A stretch of 60,975 bases of DNA. It comes from Robiginitomaculum sp. GTDB lineage: Bacteria; Pseudomonadota; Alphaproteobacteria; Caulobacterales; Maricaulaceae. Shown one piece after another: positions 27,001 to 35,972 of this stretch (positions are counted from its first letter, which is position 1; the number at the start of each line of letters is the position of its first letter). The position numbers and the translations under genes were made by a program. Where the stretch lies: positions 1 to 60,975 of the forward strand of contig JAESTZ010000111.1 in assembly GCA_016763315.1 (NCBI GenBank), in the 5' to 3' direction. Under the pieces are notes generated by a model. That model was not told where the DNA came from. It did not search any database and saw only the letters and a list, made by a program, of their open reading frames with translations.

Positions 27001-27425
27001 TTGTTTATTTTACCTTTAGCGTTAAAAATTATTGTATTGTCTGCATCCTCATTTAGGCCAATAAGCTCGTAAACATTAAGTCTAATTACGCTTTTAGGGC
27101 GATCATTGTCGCGATCCATGCCAGTATCTTTGGCATCACTATCCGAGGTAATTAGCTTTAACTTCACATCACCGCCTATTATGGCCAGTTGCAGATCGTT
27201 ATTGATAGATATTTGTAAACCGCTTTTTGCCAATTTTGCAGGTATAGTCATTTCGTCAGTATATTCGATAGCATGGCTATTTGGCTGAATGCTGATTTGC
27301 ATTTTGTGATGGATGTTTTTAATTGAGCCACTGGCTGCCATTAATGGTTCTAATTCTGAGTTTGAATTTGTAGCGCACGCACCAAGAATTACAGCCATTA
27401 AGCTGACGAAAAGTGTTTTATACAT
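24042..27425 (-). CDS. Lipoprotein M1-M28-PDZ fusion peptidase
   Basis: Exported lipoprotein (lipobox LGAC) joining two zinc peptidases. The M1 part has a GYGMPSFTLLG substrate motif near 300, HELLHNWW (zinc ligands at about 320-324) and the third ligand in WAEGLTAYM. After a linker, the M28 part shows AHYDHLGFG, HPGADDNASG, STAEESGLLGAYHY, NLDTVGND and SDHTAFIEANIPAIH, so both metal sites look intact. The last ~85 residues are a PDZ domain (GANAGLKVGDVITIFGG). It probably degrades peptides at the cell envelope. The start at 27425 gives a compact lipoprotein signal; an in-frame ATG lies six codons upstream at 27443. Confidence 0.87.
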   Translation of the reverse strand: MYKTLFVSLMAVILGACATNSNSELEPLMAASGSIKNIHHKMQISIQPNSHAIEYTDEMTIPAKLAKSGLQISINNDLQLAIIGGDVKLKLITSDSDAKDTGMDRDNDRPKSVIRLNVYELIGLNEDADNTIIFNAKGKINNPVKQLGEEYARGFSSSAGLIEQRGVYLAGATYWLPTIKDELITYEIKVKLPAGWSSVSQGELLQNEDKEGGHYDHWFAPTPTEEIYLIAAEFTQYQMPAGNVTAMAYLRTSDAAMANKYLETTAQYMEMYRQLVGPYPYTKFALVENFWETGYGMPSFTLLGSQIIRFPFILHSSYPHELLHNWWGNSVYIDFETGNWAEGLTAYMADHLVAEQRGKGEEYRRATLQRYTNYVDETSDFALNDFIGRTNASTEAVGYGKTGMVFNMLRTKVGDENFKRALQKFYRDHKYAVGSWNDIRLAFEAVSDTDLTDFFNQWVGGVGAAELEIVSAGQDADRLKLVVRQIQKTNDLDLTVPILVYTKDKVTRHNLSMKQRQQSFELKGFAPIVRVEIDPEFHLFRRLHWAEIPPSLGNAFGAENVMLVLPSDTSPEMSKRYTKMASIWGKRENFEVVNDNDLSELPSDRAIWIFGLKNKFANVIAEQLSVYDAQITDNLVRFGERELSLETNSSVIVVRNPNNPKAAIVGITAHSDNAVAGLARKLPHYGKYSYLAFEGDDPTNSAKGEWPAIGSPLVAILDKNDTSSAKIKPRPALAELKPVFDAKRLMNTVTTLSGQEYQGRGVGTKGLDLAADYIRDAFISAGIKPADGSYFQEFSVTGPDGTQVKVKNVVGIIQGSDPAFAGQSVVLSAHYDHLGFGWPDVRSEHKGKLHPGADDNASGVAVMLEVAISLAKSAPKRSIILLASTAEESGLLGAYHYIKTAKDHPKAKVFANVNLDTVGNDRDGFLIFGGSTAREWPFIFMGTGATTGIKTTLVKQAVNASDHTAFIEANIPAIHIFGSASGTYHRPSDTGDQVSLSSLMKATGLTKEVVQYLAGRVEPMTNQIKPASGKTTIAPAARGERRASTGSRPDFSYNGSGIKIDHVADNSAGANAGLKVGDVITIFGGQPVSDLPEYSAELRKYQPGDKVTIIVERNGKTKELNLVLGER

Positions 27426-27591
27426 ATTGTGTCCCATTCCCAAAATTATCTAATAACCCTAAGTTTAATATCTATAGGGTTTTTACCTTTTCGGCAAAAG
27501 TAGAACTGTTAAATTTTTGTCACTATTGCGATTGCGCTGTCTTGGTATAAAAGAACTGCAATTATTGTGGCGATAGCTGCAACACCGGTTT

Positions 27592-27615
27592 CACCGAAAG
27601 AACGTCATTTCGGTG
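27592..27615. other. Stem-loop in the MFS gene leader
   Basis: CACCGAAA (27592-27599) pairs perfectly with TTTCGGTG (27608-27615) around an eight-base loop, followed by GAGCCTTTT. It lies 28 bases before the MFS start and could act as an attenuator or leader hairpin; no ligand-binding motif was recognised. Confidence 0.4.
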
Positions 27616-27643
27616 GAGCCTTTTAAGTATATGTAGGTAATTG

Positions 27644-28978
27644 ATGGCTGATACTTCTGAAAAATCAGAGGCAGATAATAATACTAATAAGTTTGGTCCG
27701 GTACATTTATCGCCCGGCGTCACAAAATGGAATGCCCGGACTTATGTCTTGTCAGCTTTTTGGACGACAGGGTTTTTGTCATTTTTAAGTTTCTTGCAAA
27801 ATTATATATTAAAAGAGCATTTAGGGCTGCAAGAACAAGATCTTGGTCACGCGGTTGCTCGTTTAGCTCTTACAGGCGAAATAATCTTTTTACTGGTTTC
27901 TCCATTTTTTGGCGCATTATCTGACAAGATTGGACGGCGACCTATATTTGCCCTTGGGTTTTTATGGGTCGGGGTCGGTTTTGTGCTGTATCCTTTGGCC
28001 AGCAGCTTTGGAATGCTGTTATTGTTCAAAGGCTTTATGGGGGTAGGCGCGGCAGCTCTTGGCGGTATGATGGCAACGGTACTTTCTGATTATCCGCAAA
28101 ACCGTTCCCGCGGTTTAATGTCAGCCATAAGTGGCTGGGCAAACGGCTTTGGCGCATTGTTTATGATATTCGTCCTTAGCCGAGTGCCGTCCTTTTTGGT
28201 GGATAATGGCTTAACTGCACAAGATGCCGGGACTTATACTTTTTGGCTGATGTCGGTTATGGCAGCGATTACTGCTGCGATAGTGTTTCTTGGCCTTAAA
28301 GCCGGCAAACCAGGGAAACCGCAAGTTCGCAGGAAAACCATTGCCCTGGTAAAAGAGGGGTTTTCAGAATCCAGAAGTAATCCACGTTTGCAATTGGCGT
28401 TTGCCGAAAGCTTTATAGCCCGTGGTGACCTACTATTGGTTGGCACGTTTTTGTCGCTTTGGTTGATCCATACCGGCACTAGCATGCATGATATGCAAAT
28501 TCCCGAGGCAACAAAGCAGGCAGGGAGATTAAGCGGGTTGGTGCATTTTTCGGCTCTTATGTGGGCTCCAATATTTGGTTATATTATTGATAAGTTCGAT
28601 AGAACAACCACAGTAATTATTGCCATGTTTTTGGCAATGCTTGGTTATGGCAGTATTGGGTTTATGTCTGACCCAACTGCTGCTTATGCCACTATTCCAT
28701 TGATTTTACTGGGAATTGGTGAGCTATCAGCAATTATTGCGGGACAAACGCTGGTTGCACAAGAGGCTCGGATCGATGTGCGAGGTTCGGTGCTTGGAGT
28801 GTTTGCCTTTTGTGGTGCATTGGGTTTGATAGTATTGAGTCAGGCAGCCGGATTTTTGTTTTCTGCTATTGGCCCAGGTGCGCCATTTGTATTTGTCGGT
28901 ATAGTAAATGGCTTGGTGATGTTGTTTGCTATTTATGTTCGCCTTAAAACCGGGTTTAAATCACCCAAAGAAAAATAA
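27644..28978 (+). CDS. Major facilitator superfamily transporter
   Basis: Inner-membrane carrier of about 444 residues with twelve predicted helices. The loop 2-3 motif appears as GALSDKIGRRPIFALGF, the MFS hallmark. The ATG at 27644 is used; the codon before it is TTG. Substrate cannot be told. It is followed on the same strand by a PD40 lipoprotein and a TonB-dependent receptor and preceded by the divergent M1-M28 peptidase, which suggests uptake or export of a peptide-like or related compound. Confidence 0.85.
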   Translation: MADTSEKSEADNNTNKFGPVHLSPGVTKWNARTYVLSAFWTTGFLSFLSFLQNYILKEHLGLQEQDLGHAVARLALTGEIIFLLVSPFFGALSDKIGRRPIFALGFLWVGVGFVLYPLASSFGMLLLFKGFMGVGAAALGGMMATVLSDYPQNRSRGLMSAISGWANGFGALFMIFVLSRVPSFLVDNGLTAQDAGTYTFWLMSVMAAITAAIVFLGLKAGKPGKPQVRRKTIALVKEGFSESRSNPRLQLAFAESFIARGDLLLVGTFLSLWLIHTGTSMHDMQIPEATKQAGRLSGLVHFSALMWAPIFGYIIDKFDRTTTVIIAMFLAMLGYGSIGFMSDPTAAYATIPLILLGIGELSAIIAGQTLVAQEARIDVRGSVLGVFAFCGALGLIVLSQAAGFLFSAIGPGAPFVFVGIVNGLVMLFAIYVRLKTGFKSPKEK

Positions 28979-29085
28979 ATTAAGAATGCACTTGCAACTC
29001 ATTCGCAATTGCAATAAATAAGCCCGAATAACGGATCTCGCTTTGAGTCTATTTTTCTGGCTTCCATATTCAGAAGGAGAAGAAA

Positions 29086-30177
29086 ATGATGAAATTGAAA
29101 TATTTGGGACTAACCTCAGTGGGGTTGGTCTTGGCTCTTGCAGGTTGCCAAAAAAACGAAGTTTCAGTAGAGGACTCTGCCAGCGTTGGTACCGACTACT
29201 CCTTAGTGACCCCGACAAAGGCACATGAGGATGAGCTACCTATTTGGCAAATCCCCAATTTACCAGAAAGCGCCGAAGCCTATTACGCGCCGGACAGCTA
29301 TCATTTAATTGCTCAAATGCAGGACCCAAAAGCGGTTCCACCATCTCATGCCAGAGCCGCTGGCGGTGCGCTTACATGGATCGCTACTGATGATGGCAAA
29401 ACCAAATGGGCGGTCAATGATCGCGGTCAGGACGGCTGTTCGTACTTTATGCCTGATGGCGAGCGGGTGGTATATACATCAACCCGCGACTTAATGGATA
29501 TGCCGGTTGGTAATTGGTCTGATGATGATGACTACCCGCAAGGTGCCGAGTTATATATGGCCGACAAAGACGGTAGCAACGTAAAAAGATTAACCAATAA
29601 CAATGTGTACGACGCAGAAATTTCAGTTTCCCCCGATGGCAGCAAGATCGTTTTCACTCGCCAGATAGATGGCAAGCTGGACCTTTGGTTGATGGACAGT
29701 GACGGTAATAATCAGCGGCAAATTTCTTTTACCGACGACTGGCAGGAAGGTGCACCGTTCTTCCTTAGCGACAATCGCACTATAACCATGCGCGCTTGGA
29801 AACGCTCCGAAAGCGGCGAACGAATGACCAAAATGACTGTATTTACAGTAGATACGGATACCGGAGAGATCACACCTATTACCAATGATCAGTGGATGAA
29901 CTGGGCGCCCTTTCCAACCCCGGACGGCAAACACTATGTATTTGTTCGCCCCTTAAAAGAAAACCCGAGAAACTGGGAAGTGTTTTTGGGCTCGATAGAC
30001 GGCGCGGAGCCGGTGAGACTAACCTTCAATGATAGTTTTGACGGGTTTCCGTCGGTATCACCGGACGGCACTAAAATGCTGTTTACCCGCAGCACTGGTG
30101 AGCGTTTCATGTCCGACCTTTATACCTTTGTCATGGACATATCATCATTAAATGTTGGGCCGAAACCCAACGAGTAA
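29086..30177 (+). CDS. PD40/TolB-like beta-propeller lipoprotein
   Basis: Exported lipoprotein of 363 residues (lipobox LAGC, about residue 21) with WD40-like PD40 repeats across the mature region, for example EISVSPDGSKIVFTRQIDG, FPSVSPDGTKMLFTRSTGE and FPTPDGKHYVFVRP, forming a TolB-type propeller. Such proteins bind partners or substrates in the periplasm or at the cell surface. AAGGAG is six bases upstream of ATGATG. It lies 79 bases before a TonB-dependent receptor gene, so it may be an accessory to that receptor. Confidence 0.82.
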   Translation: MMKLKYLGLTSVGLVLALAGCQKNEVSVEDSASVGTDYSLVTPTKAHEDELPIWQIPNLPESAEAYYAPDSYHLIAQMQDPKAVPPSHARAAGGALTWIATDDGKTKWAVNDRGQDGCSYFMPDGERVVYTSTRDLMDMPVGNWSDDDDYPQGAELYMADKDGSNVKRLTNNNVYDAEISVSPDGSKIVFTRQIDGKLDLWLMDSDGNNQRQISFTDDWQEGAPFFLSDNRTITMRAWKRSESGERMTKMTVFTVDTDTGEITPITNDQWMNWAPFPTPDGKHYVFVRPLKENPRNWEVFLGSIDGAEPVRLTFNDSFDGFPSVSPDGTKMLFTRSTGERFMSDLYTFVMDISSLNVGPKPNE

Positions 30178-30178
30178 G

Positions 30179-30206
30179 ATCTGGGCAGCAATGCTGCTGG
30201 CCAGAT
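30179..30206. other. Inverted repeat between PD40 lipoprotein and receptor genes
   Basis: Outer arms ATCTGG and CCAGAT enclose CAGCA-AT-GCTGC, giving a nearly continuous 28-base hairpin directly after the lipoprotein stop. It has no T-run; it might stabilise the upstream mRNA end or cause partial termination. Confidence 0.4.
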
Positions 30207-30256
30207 AATTTCAAAACCTGGCCAAGACGCCTAAACAGTAAAGTTTAATAGACGAG

Positions 30257-32812
30257 ATGAAGAATTATCTGATTGCAAGCAGCGCTCTTATTGGAGCGCT
30301 GTCTGGCTTAACAACCGCCGCTAATGCCCAAGAAAGTAAAATTGGTGCCAAACCCAGCCACTATGACGAGATCATCGTTACAGCTAGAAAGCGGGCTGAA
30401 AAAATTCAGGAAACTCCGTTATCATTATCGGCTTTTACTGCGCTGATGATTGAATATTCCGGGGTTCAAAATATGTCGGATATCGCCAAGCTGACCCCGG
30501 GTCTGTCCTTGGACGAGGATTTTGGCAGGTTTGCTTCAACCCGTCCGGTAATTCGTGGTCAGTCGGTTACTTATGGCGAGCCGGGCGTTTCAACCTTTAT
30601 TGACGGCGTGTTGATCAATGGTTCCTTGCTTGATTATGACTTAAATGATGTCGAACGCATTGAGGTTATCAAGGGGCCGCAATCGGCACTTTATGGCCGC
30701 AACACTTATGCCGGCGCAATTAATATCATTAGCAAGTCACCAGCAGATGAAGCCTCGGCTAACATCAAGATCGACGCCGGATCTTTTGAGCGCTTTGAAG
30801 TGGCGGCATCAATGCGCGGCGCGTTAAGTGACGTATTTTCTGGCGGCTTGAATGCACGAATATACAGTCGTGGCGGAGTATTCACTAACATTTATGATGG
30901 TAGTGAAGTTGGACAGCAAAAATCTGCGTCGGTTTCCGGCGTGCTGTATTATGAACCGTCCAGCGACCTTAGCATACGCACAAGGTTGCGCTATTCGCGA
31001 CTTGATGATGATCAGTTACGCAACTTTAATACCCCGGTTTCATTGAATAATGTGTTTCGTAATACTGGCGGAGTTTATAACGGTAATTTTAGCTATTATG
31101 CCGGTGAAATTACTGCCCGCCCGATAAATGTTGATGATGTGCGTTTGTTCGGCGAAAAAGGTTTTGATCGATCTGACGACATACAAGCCAGTATTACAAC
31201 TAATTACCGGCTGAATGAAAGTTGGGATATTGAATTTATCAATGGTCTGAATTTCAGAAACTCCAGAAGTAAAAACGATATCGGCAATACAGCTGATTCT
31301 TTAAACCCGTTTTTATTAAATCTTGGTCCGGTGTTTCCTGCTTTTGCCGGTAATTTTTTCTACGGATATTTAATCGAAGGGCCGGTTGCCGATTTTGGGT
31401 TGGACACTAGAAATAGCACAACAGATTATTCTTCCGAGTTACGCTTTAATTATCAGTCTAATGCTGTAAGCGGCATGGTCGGCGGGTATTTTTATAATGG
31501 ACGTGATAAATCACAAAGCTTGCGTCAACCATCACCAGAGTTTGCTGCGACCATAGAAGAAGGCTTTAATAATCAAGTTGCCCGAATGACCGATATTTGC
31601 GCGGCTAACTCGGCCACCCCATTCACACCTTGTTTTTCATCGCCCGGGTTTAGCTCTATAGTAAATTTTGGTCAGCAATTATCCGATCTAACATATAATG
31701 CCAATCGTGATTTGCTACGAGATGGCAGGCAAAATCTGGCAATTTTTGGACAAGTAGATTTTCAAGCTACAGATAAGTTGAACTTAACTGCCGAAGCCAG
31801 ATACACATCTGAAAAAGTGCGATCTCGAATTATCGATCAAACGGCTATATATGATTACCTCGGCTCACAAACCGGCTTTACCAGCGCGTCAGAAGTAGAC
31901 AGACAGGCCACTTTTAACAGCTTCAACCCTAGATTTACTGCTAAGTATTCATTGAGTGGTGCAACTAACTTTTACGCTATTGCCGCCAAGGGTAATAAGC
32001 CGGGTGGCTTTAATAACCCGGAATTGGTGGCGCAGGGTCTTGGCACTTATGGCGATGAAACTATCTGGAGTTTCGAGGCCGGCACGAAGAACTCGTTTAA
32101 TGGCGGTGGAATTACTTTGAACCTGGCTGTTTATTCCAACACAATCACTGATTATCAATTAACCCAGTCGGTATTACTACCGACAATCGGCCAAACCACT
32201 TCAGCGATTTCAAATCTTGGTAAAGTACGAAGTCAGGGAATTGAAGCCGAGCTGAACTTTCGGGTAGCGGCAATTCCAGGTCTGTATTTTAGTGCCAATT
32301 ACGCGCTAAATGATGCCTCGTTTTTACAAGGAACAGATATTACCGAGGGCAAATTGCTGGACACAGTTGATGATGGTTTGGTGAATTGTTCAATTGGTCT
32401 GGCCAATCCACTCGCAGCTTGTGCTGGTGGTGATAATGTTGTGCCGGGATCTATTGTCGGACGTACATTGCCCAGAGCGCCAAAGCATATGCTTAACCTT
32501 GGCATGAGTTATACCAAACCAATTAGCTATAACCTCAACTTTGTATTTAATGGTGATATTAGCTATGAGAGCAAAAAATATGTGCAGGTTCAGAACCTGG
32601 CATATTATGGCGAAGCATTGTTGTTAAATGCAAATATCGGCTTTGAAACCCATAGCCTACGCGTTGTTTTTTGGGCAAGAAACATAACCCAAGAAGACTC
32701 GGTAGTTGCATCATTTAGGTTTGTTGATGAAGCAAAGTCATTTCAGCGCGCCTTTGGTGGAACCCCAAGGGTGCCGCGTACACTTGGGGTAAGGGTGCAA
32801 AAAACTTTCTAA
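30257..32812 (+). CDS. TonB-dependent outer-membrane receptor
   Basis: Large receptor (851 residues) with signal peptide ending near ANAQE, TonB box YDEIIVTARKRAEK, a plug (DIAKLTPGLSLDED, VIRGQSVTYGEPGVSTFIDG, IEVIKGPQSALYGRNTYAGA) and a 22-strand barrel ending in Phe (RVQKTF). The IVTARKR-EKIQETPLSLSAF start is typical of the FyuA/OMR family used by marine alphaproteobacteria for diverse substrates. Two Cys-rich short stretches (TDICAANS-FTPCF and LVNCSIGL-AACAGG) sit in extracellular loops. No iron- or B12-responsive signal was seen upstream; substrate unknown. Confidence 0.9.
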   Translation: MKNYLIASSALIGALSGLTTAANAQESKIGAKPSHYDEIIVTARKRAEKIQETPLSLSAFTALMIEYSGVQNMSDIAKLTPGLSLDEDFGRFASTRPVIRGQSVTYGEPGVSTFIDGVLINGSLLDYDLNDVERIEVIKGPQSALYGRNTYAGAINIISKSPADEASANIKIDAGSFERFEVAASMRGALSDVFSGGLNARIYSRGGVFTNIYDGSEVGQQKSASVSGVLYYEPSSDLSIRTRLRYSRLDDDQLRNFNTPVSLNNVFRNTGGVYNGNFSYYAGEITARPINVDDVRLFGEKGFDRSDDIQASITTNYRLNESWDIEFINGLNFRNSRSKNDIGNTADSLNPFLLNLGPVFPAFAGNFFYGYLIEGPVADFGLDTRNSTTDYSSELRFNYQSNAVSGMVGGYFYNGRDKSQSLRQPSPEFAATIEEGFNNQVARMTDICAANSATPFTPCFSSPGFSSIVNFGQQLSDLTYNANRDLLRDGRQNLAIFGQVDFQATDKLNLTAEARYTSEKVRSRIIDQTAIYDYLGSQTGFTSASEVDRQATFNSFNPRFTAKYSLSGATNFYAIAAKGNKPGGFNNPELVAQGLGTYGDETIWSFEAGTKNSFNGGGITLNLAVYSNTITDYQLTQSVLLPTIGQTTSAISNLGKVRSQGIEAELNFRVAAIPGLYFSANYALNDASFLQGTDITEGKLLDTVDDGLVNCSIGLANPLAACAGGDNVVPGSIVGRTLPRAPKHMLNLGMSYTKPISYNLNFVFNGDISYESKKYVQVQNLAYYGEALLLNANIGFETHSLRVVFWARNITQEDSVVASFRFVDEAKSFQRAFGGTPRVPRTLGVRVQKTF

Positions 32813-32856
32813 ATTAAGCCATTAATCCCAACAAACACTAGCGGCTGGCAGTTTAA

Positions 32857-33327
32857 TTAACGTCTGGCCGCTATTGCTTGGGAGAGCTTATAATAGTCTG
32901 CTTGATACTTGGTTATTCTTGCTTGATCGCGGTTTTGCAATTGATTGATCAAGTTTCCAATCTCTTGGGAACAATTACATTCTTGCGGGATTGTCCAGTT
33001 AAACTCGCCGTTACTTTCATTAGTACTACCGCCAATTCTTTGCACAACTAAGCTCAAAGCATTGCGATCAGCAAGCATTAACCGATCTTCACAAAGCTTT
33101 CTGCGTTCAAACTTGCGGGTGAAGCGATTAATATCAGAACCGGTTAATGGTCGGTTCGGCATTATTACTCTAGTTGCATCACAATTATTGATCGGGAATG
33201 TAAAGCTATTTAGAACTTTCACATATGGATCAACATTATCGTCGGCTTTGGCATTAAACCCTACAGTTACAATTCCCATAACCATAACAGATAAAAACAA
33301 TGGTTTTAATTTAGTGGTGTTTTGCAT
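32857..33327 (-). CDS. Small exported hypothetical protein
   Basis: 156 residues with a Sec signal peptide (cleavage likely after NAKA, about residue 28). The mature protein has four Cys (NNCDAT, KLCEDR, ECNCSQ) likely paired, and a helical, charged C-terminus. No family recognised. AGGAAT lies about nine bases before the ATG. It converges on the TonB receptor gene with a 44-base gap that holds an imperfect TAGCGGC/GCCGCTA hairpin. An element A remnant lies directly upstream. Confidence 0.6.
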   Translation of the reverse strand: MQNTTKLKPLFLSVMVMGIVTVGFNAKADDNVDPYVKVLNSFTFPINNCDATRVIMPNRPLTGSDINRFTRKFERRKLCEDRLMLADRNALSLVVQRIGGSTNESNGEFNWTIPQECNCSQEIGNLINQLQNRDQARITKYQADYYKLSQAIAARR

Positions 33328-33344
33328 TTTAATACTTATTCCTT

Positions 33345-33408
33345 TTATACTAAAAGCCCTGAATTAAACTGTGTTTTTAGCGTAATTTATTTTTGGGTTG
33401 ATGGAGTA
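33345..33408 (-). repeat. Element A, copy 4, reversed and partly deleted
   Basis: Read on the minus strand: the outer left arm (TACTCCATCAACCCAAAAA) is kept, most of the first palindrome is deleted, and the second hairpin is recognisable as ATACTAAAA (33347-33355) with TTTTTAGCGTA (33374-33384) around the conserved GAATTAAA loop segment. It lies between the TIGR02302 stop and the next gene. Confidence 0.6.
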
Positions 33409-33411
33409 TAA

Positions 33412-35898
33412 CTAAAATCGCTCTAGCAGACGATCAAGATATTCCAGTTCTTGTTTTGGTCGTTGTTGCTCCGCCGCTCTTTTGCGTAATTCTTGCAGAA
33501 TTTTTCTTGCCTGTTGCGGATCAATAGTATCCGGGACTAAAGTTCCATCGGCACTTTGCGAACCAGAACTGCTTTGCCTGCCGAACGGATCACGGTTTGC
33601 ACTGCGCCGGTTACCCTCGCGCCTATCAAGCATTTCACCGGCTAAGGTTTGCGCCCCTTCGCGCAACTGCCCCAAGGCTTCTTGTCCAGCCGACAATGCT
33701 TGCTCATTATCACCTTGTTGCAATGCTGCACCGGCTTCACCCATGGCAGACTCTGCTTCTTTGAGGGCTGATCTAGCATTGCTTGCCTGTAGTGTGTCCG
33801 AACCTGCCAACTCGTTCAAAGAGTCCTGCAAAGATCCTTGTTGTTCAGCCATATCAGATTGATTTCCCTGATCACTTTGTTTTCCGGTTTCGCCGTTTTC
33901 TGCGGCATTATTTTGCTGTTGTGCCTGATCAAGGATTTCTCGTTGTTGGCCTAACATTTCCCCTAGCTCTTCTAATGCTTTGCGCATGGCTTCAGAAACG
34001 ATGTCATTTTGTGAGCCATCGCCTTGGCCGCCATTTGCCATTTGCATCTTCAAATTTTGTAGTAATTCAGCCAGCGCTTTAAGTAAGGCTCTGGCATCAT
34101 TTGTCGCGCCAATTTCTGTTAATTCTTGCAAGGCTTTTAGCATTTCTTGTAACTCATCGCCGGTCATAGCATTGCCGCCAGCTCCGCCATTTTCACCTTG
34201 CTGTTGTAAGGCCTGTTTGGCCAGAGCCTGTAAATATCTCTTTACTGCCATTTCGTACTTTTGGCTAAGCCGTTGTAGCTCCGATGGAGCGGCACCAAGC
34301 AATAACCCGTTTTGCAAGGCCTTTTCTGCTAACCGCATGGCAGCAGCTGCGGTTTCAAGCTCACCGCCCTCTGCGCGTAGGCTAATTTGCCACATTTGCA
34401 AATTCAGATCATTGAGATCGTTCCTGACTTTTGCCGTTTGTAGCTTTTGCTGTACATAAGAAAGGCCAAGCCAGACATAAGGGTCTTTGATACCAATTTC
34501 CGGCGCGCGCATTATAGAGCGCATCAAAGCTGTTGCCCGTTGAATTTTTACCGGTGCTTGTGACAAGCGAAATAATGGTTGCTCGGTAAATAATCGATCA
34601 TTGCCCAACAATACTGTTGGCTGTTTGTTTGGCGGTGGGTTTGAATACTGCTCTGGCGAGCGCATGATAAGCAGTCTTTGTTCTGCTATTGCTTTGGCCA
34701 AAGGTTGTATGAATAATTTTTCCGGCAAAATCAGTTGCGCCGGTTGGCTCTGGCCGGTTTGCCCGGCACCATCAATGGCCTCTAAATGTAATGTAACCGG
34801 TAAGCCCGCAAGTAAGTGTTGTGTCAAATCGAGTTCTATTTTTTGATCAATCTGTTTAGTTGTAGGTAATGTCAGTTTAATCCGGTCAGTCTTGGTAAAA
34901 TCACCCGGTACACCAGTGCCAATCAGCAGCCAGACTTGTTCAATTCCGAAATCGTCGGAGGCGGCAATTGCAAACCCCAACTCGTCCAGTATTGTTGCTT
35001 CTGGTTGTTCGGAAAATTCAATTACTGGCAAAGTATCTATTTTTTGACCAATATCCCAACTAGCTTTTGCTGATCCGGTTATTGATAATTTCACCGGTGT
35101 CTCGATGATAATGCGACCTTCAAATACTTTGTCACTTAACTCGGTAAGTTTTTGCTTTGACTTGTTTTTTCCATTTACCGATATAAACGGTGCACGGCGC
35201 ACACCGGTAACCCTAATGACAAATTCCGATCCAGCCAACACCGAGATATTATTCTGAGTTTCTGTTGATAGAAATAAAGGCGGAAGGACGGCATATTCCG
35301 GTGCATTGATCCAGGCCTCTAATGTTGCATCAGAACTGTTCGTAAATAAATATCCGGGATAAAATGCGGTTTCAATCCGCTGCGACCAAGATGACCCAGC
35401 AATAATAAAGCCCGCAAACAAAGATAAAACGGCTAAAACCCGTAAAGCCAGTACATCATTTCTTGCCAATACTGAATGTGGTCTTTTTATCTTGATTCTG
35501 GCAATAATTGCTTGCATTTTCTTCTGGTGGGCAAGCCATAATGCTTGGCCAATACTGCTATCAGCTATTACGGGGTGGTCATCTAATGCTGTTATAGTTC
35601 CGGCTGGTAGCGGCGCATCTGCCTCTACTCGTTGTTTTGTTTCACCGCTGGTCGGCCAAGAGAACTTGGATAAATTTTTATAAAAAAACCAACCAAAACC
35701 AATGGTTGAAATCAATAGCAATATCAATCGCCAGGGGTCAGCTGATTGCTCAAACACTCCAAACAGAGCTAATGAGACATAAAGGGACGGAAACAATATT
35801 GCCGGAAACAACAACATCAATAACCGCTCGATGATCAGTGATAAGCGGCTCCACCACCAAATAATGCTCAGTCGAAATGTTCGCAACTCGTATCTCAT
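33412..35898 (-). CDS. TIGR02302 (DUF4175) family membrane protein
   Basis: 828-residue protein typical of alphaproteobacteria and of unknown function. Three N-terminal transmembrane helices (about 28-48, 56-76, 150-170), a long periplasmic beta-rich middle, then a C-terminal region very rich in Gln, Glu and Ala (about 570-790) that should be coiled coil or disordered, with short GGNGGQGDG-type spacers. It follows the lptM-like gene on the same strand by 74 bases; in many Rhizobiales lysA lies between these two genes, but it is absent here. Confidence 0.85.
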   Translation of the reverse strand: MRYELRTFRLSIIWWWSRLSLIIERLLMLLFPAILFPSLYVSLALFGVFEQSADPWRLILLLISTIGFGWFFYKNLSKFSWPTSGETKQRVEADAPLPAGTITALDDHPVIADSSIGQALWLAHQKKMQAIIARIKIKRPHSVLARNDVLALRVLAVLSLFAGFIIAGSSWSQRIETAFYPGYLFTNSSDATLEAWINAPEYAVLPPLFLSTETQNNISVLAGSEFVIRVTGVRRAPFISVNGKNKSKQKLTELSDKVFEGRIIIETPVKLSITGSAKASWDIGQKIDTLPVIEFSEQPEATILDELGFAIAASDDFGIEQVWLLIGTGVPGDFTKTDRIKLTLPTTKQIDQKIELDLTQHLLAGLPVTLHLEAIDGAGQTGQSQPAQLILPEKLFIQPLAKAIAEQRLLIMRSPEQYSNPPPNKQPTVLLGNDRLFTEQPLFRLSQAPVKIQRATALMRSIMRAPEIGIKDPYVWLGLSYVQQKLQTAKVRNDLNDLNLQMWQISLRAEGGELETAAAAMRLAEKALQNGLLLGAAPSELQRLSQKYEMAVKRYLQALAKQALQQQGENGGAGGNAMTGDELQEMLKALQELTEIGATNDARALLKALAELLQNLKMQMANGGQGDGSQNDIVSEAMRKALEELGEMLGQQREILDQAQQQNNAAENGETGKQSDQGNQSDMAEQQGSLQDSLNELAGSDTLQASNARSALKEAESAMGEAGAALQQGDNEQALSAGQEALGQLREGAQTLAGEMLDRREGNRRSANRDPFGRQSSSGSQSADGTLVPDTIDPQQARKILQELRKRAAEQQRPKQELEYLDRLLERF

Positions 35899-35972
35899 AA
35901 AAGCAAGGCTAGCACATAGTGATAAAAATGTGAGGTATCAATTACTTAACAGTTTGTCATAAATTTACCCAC

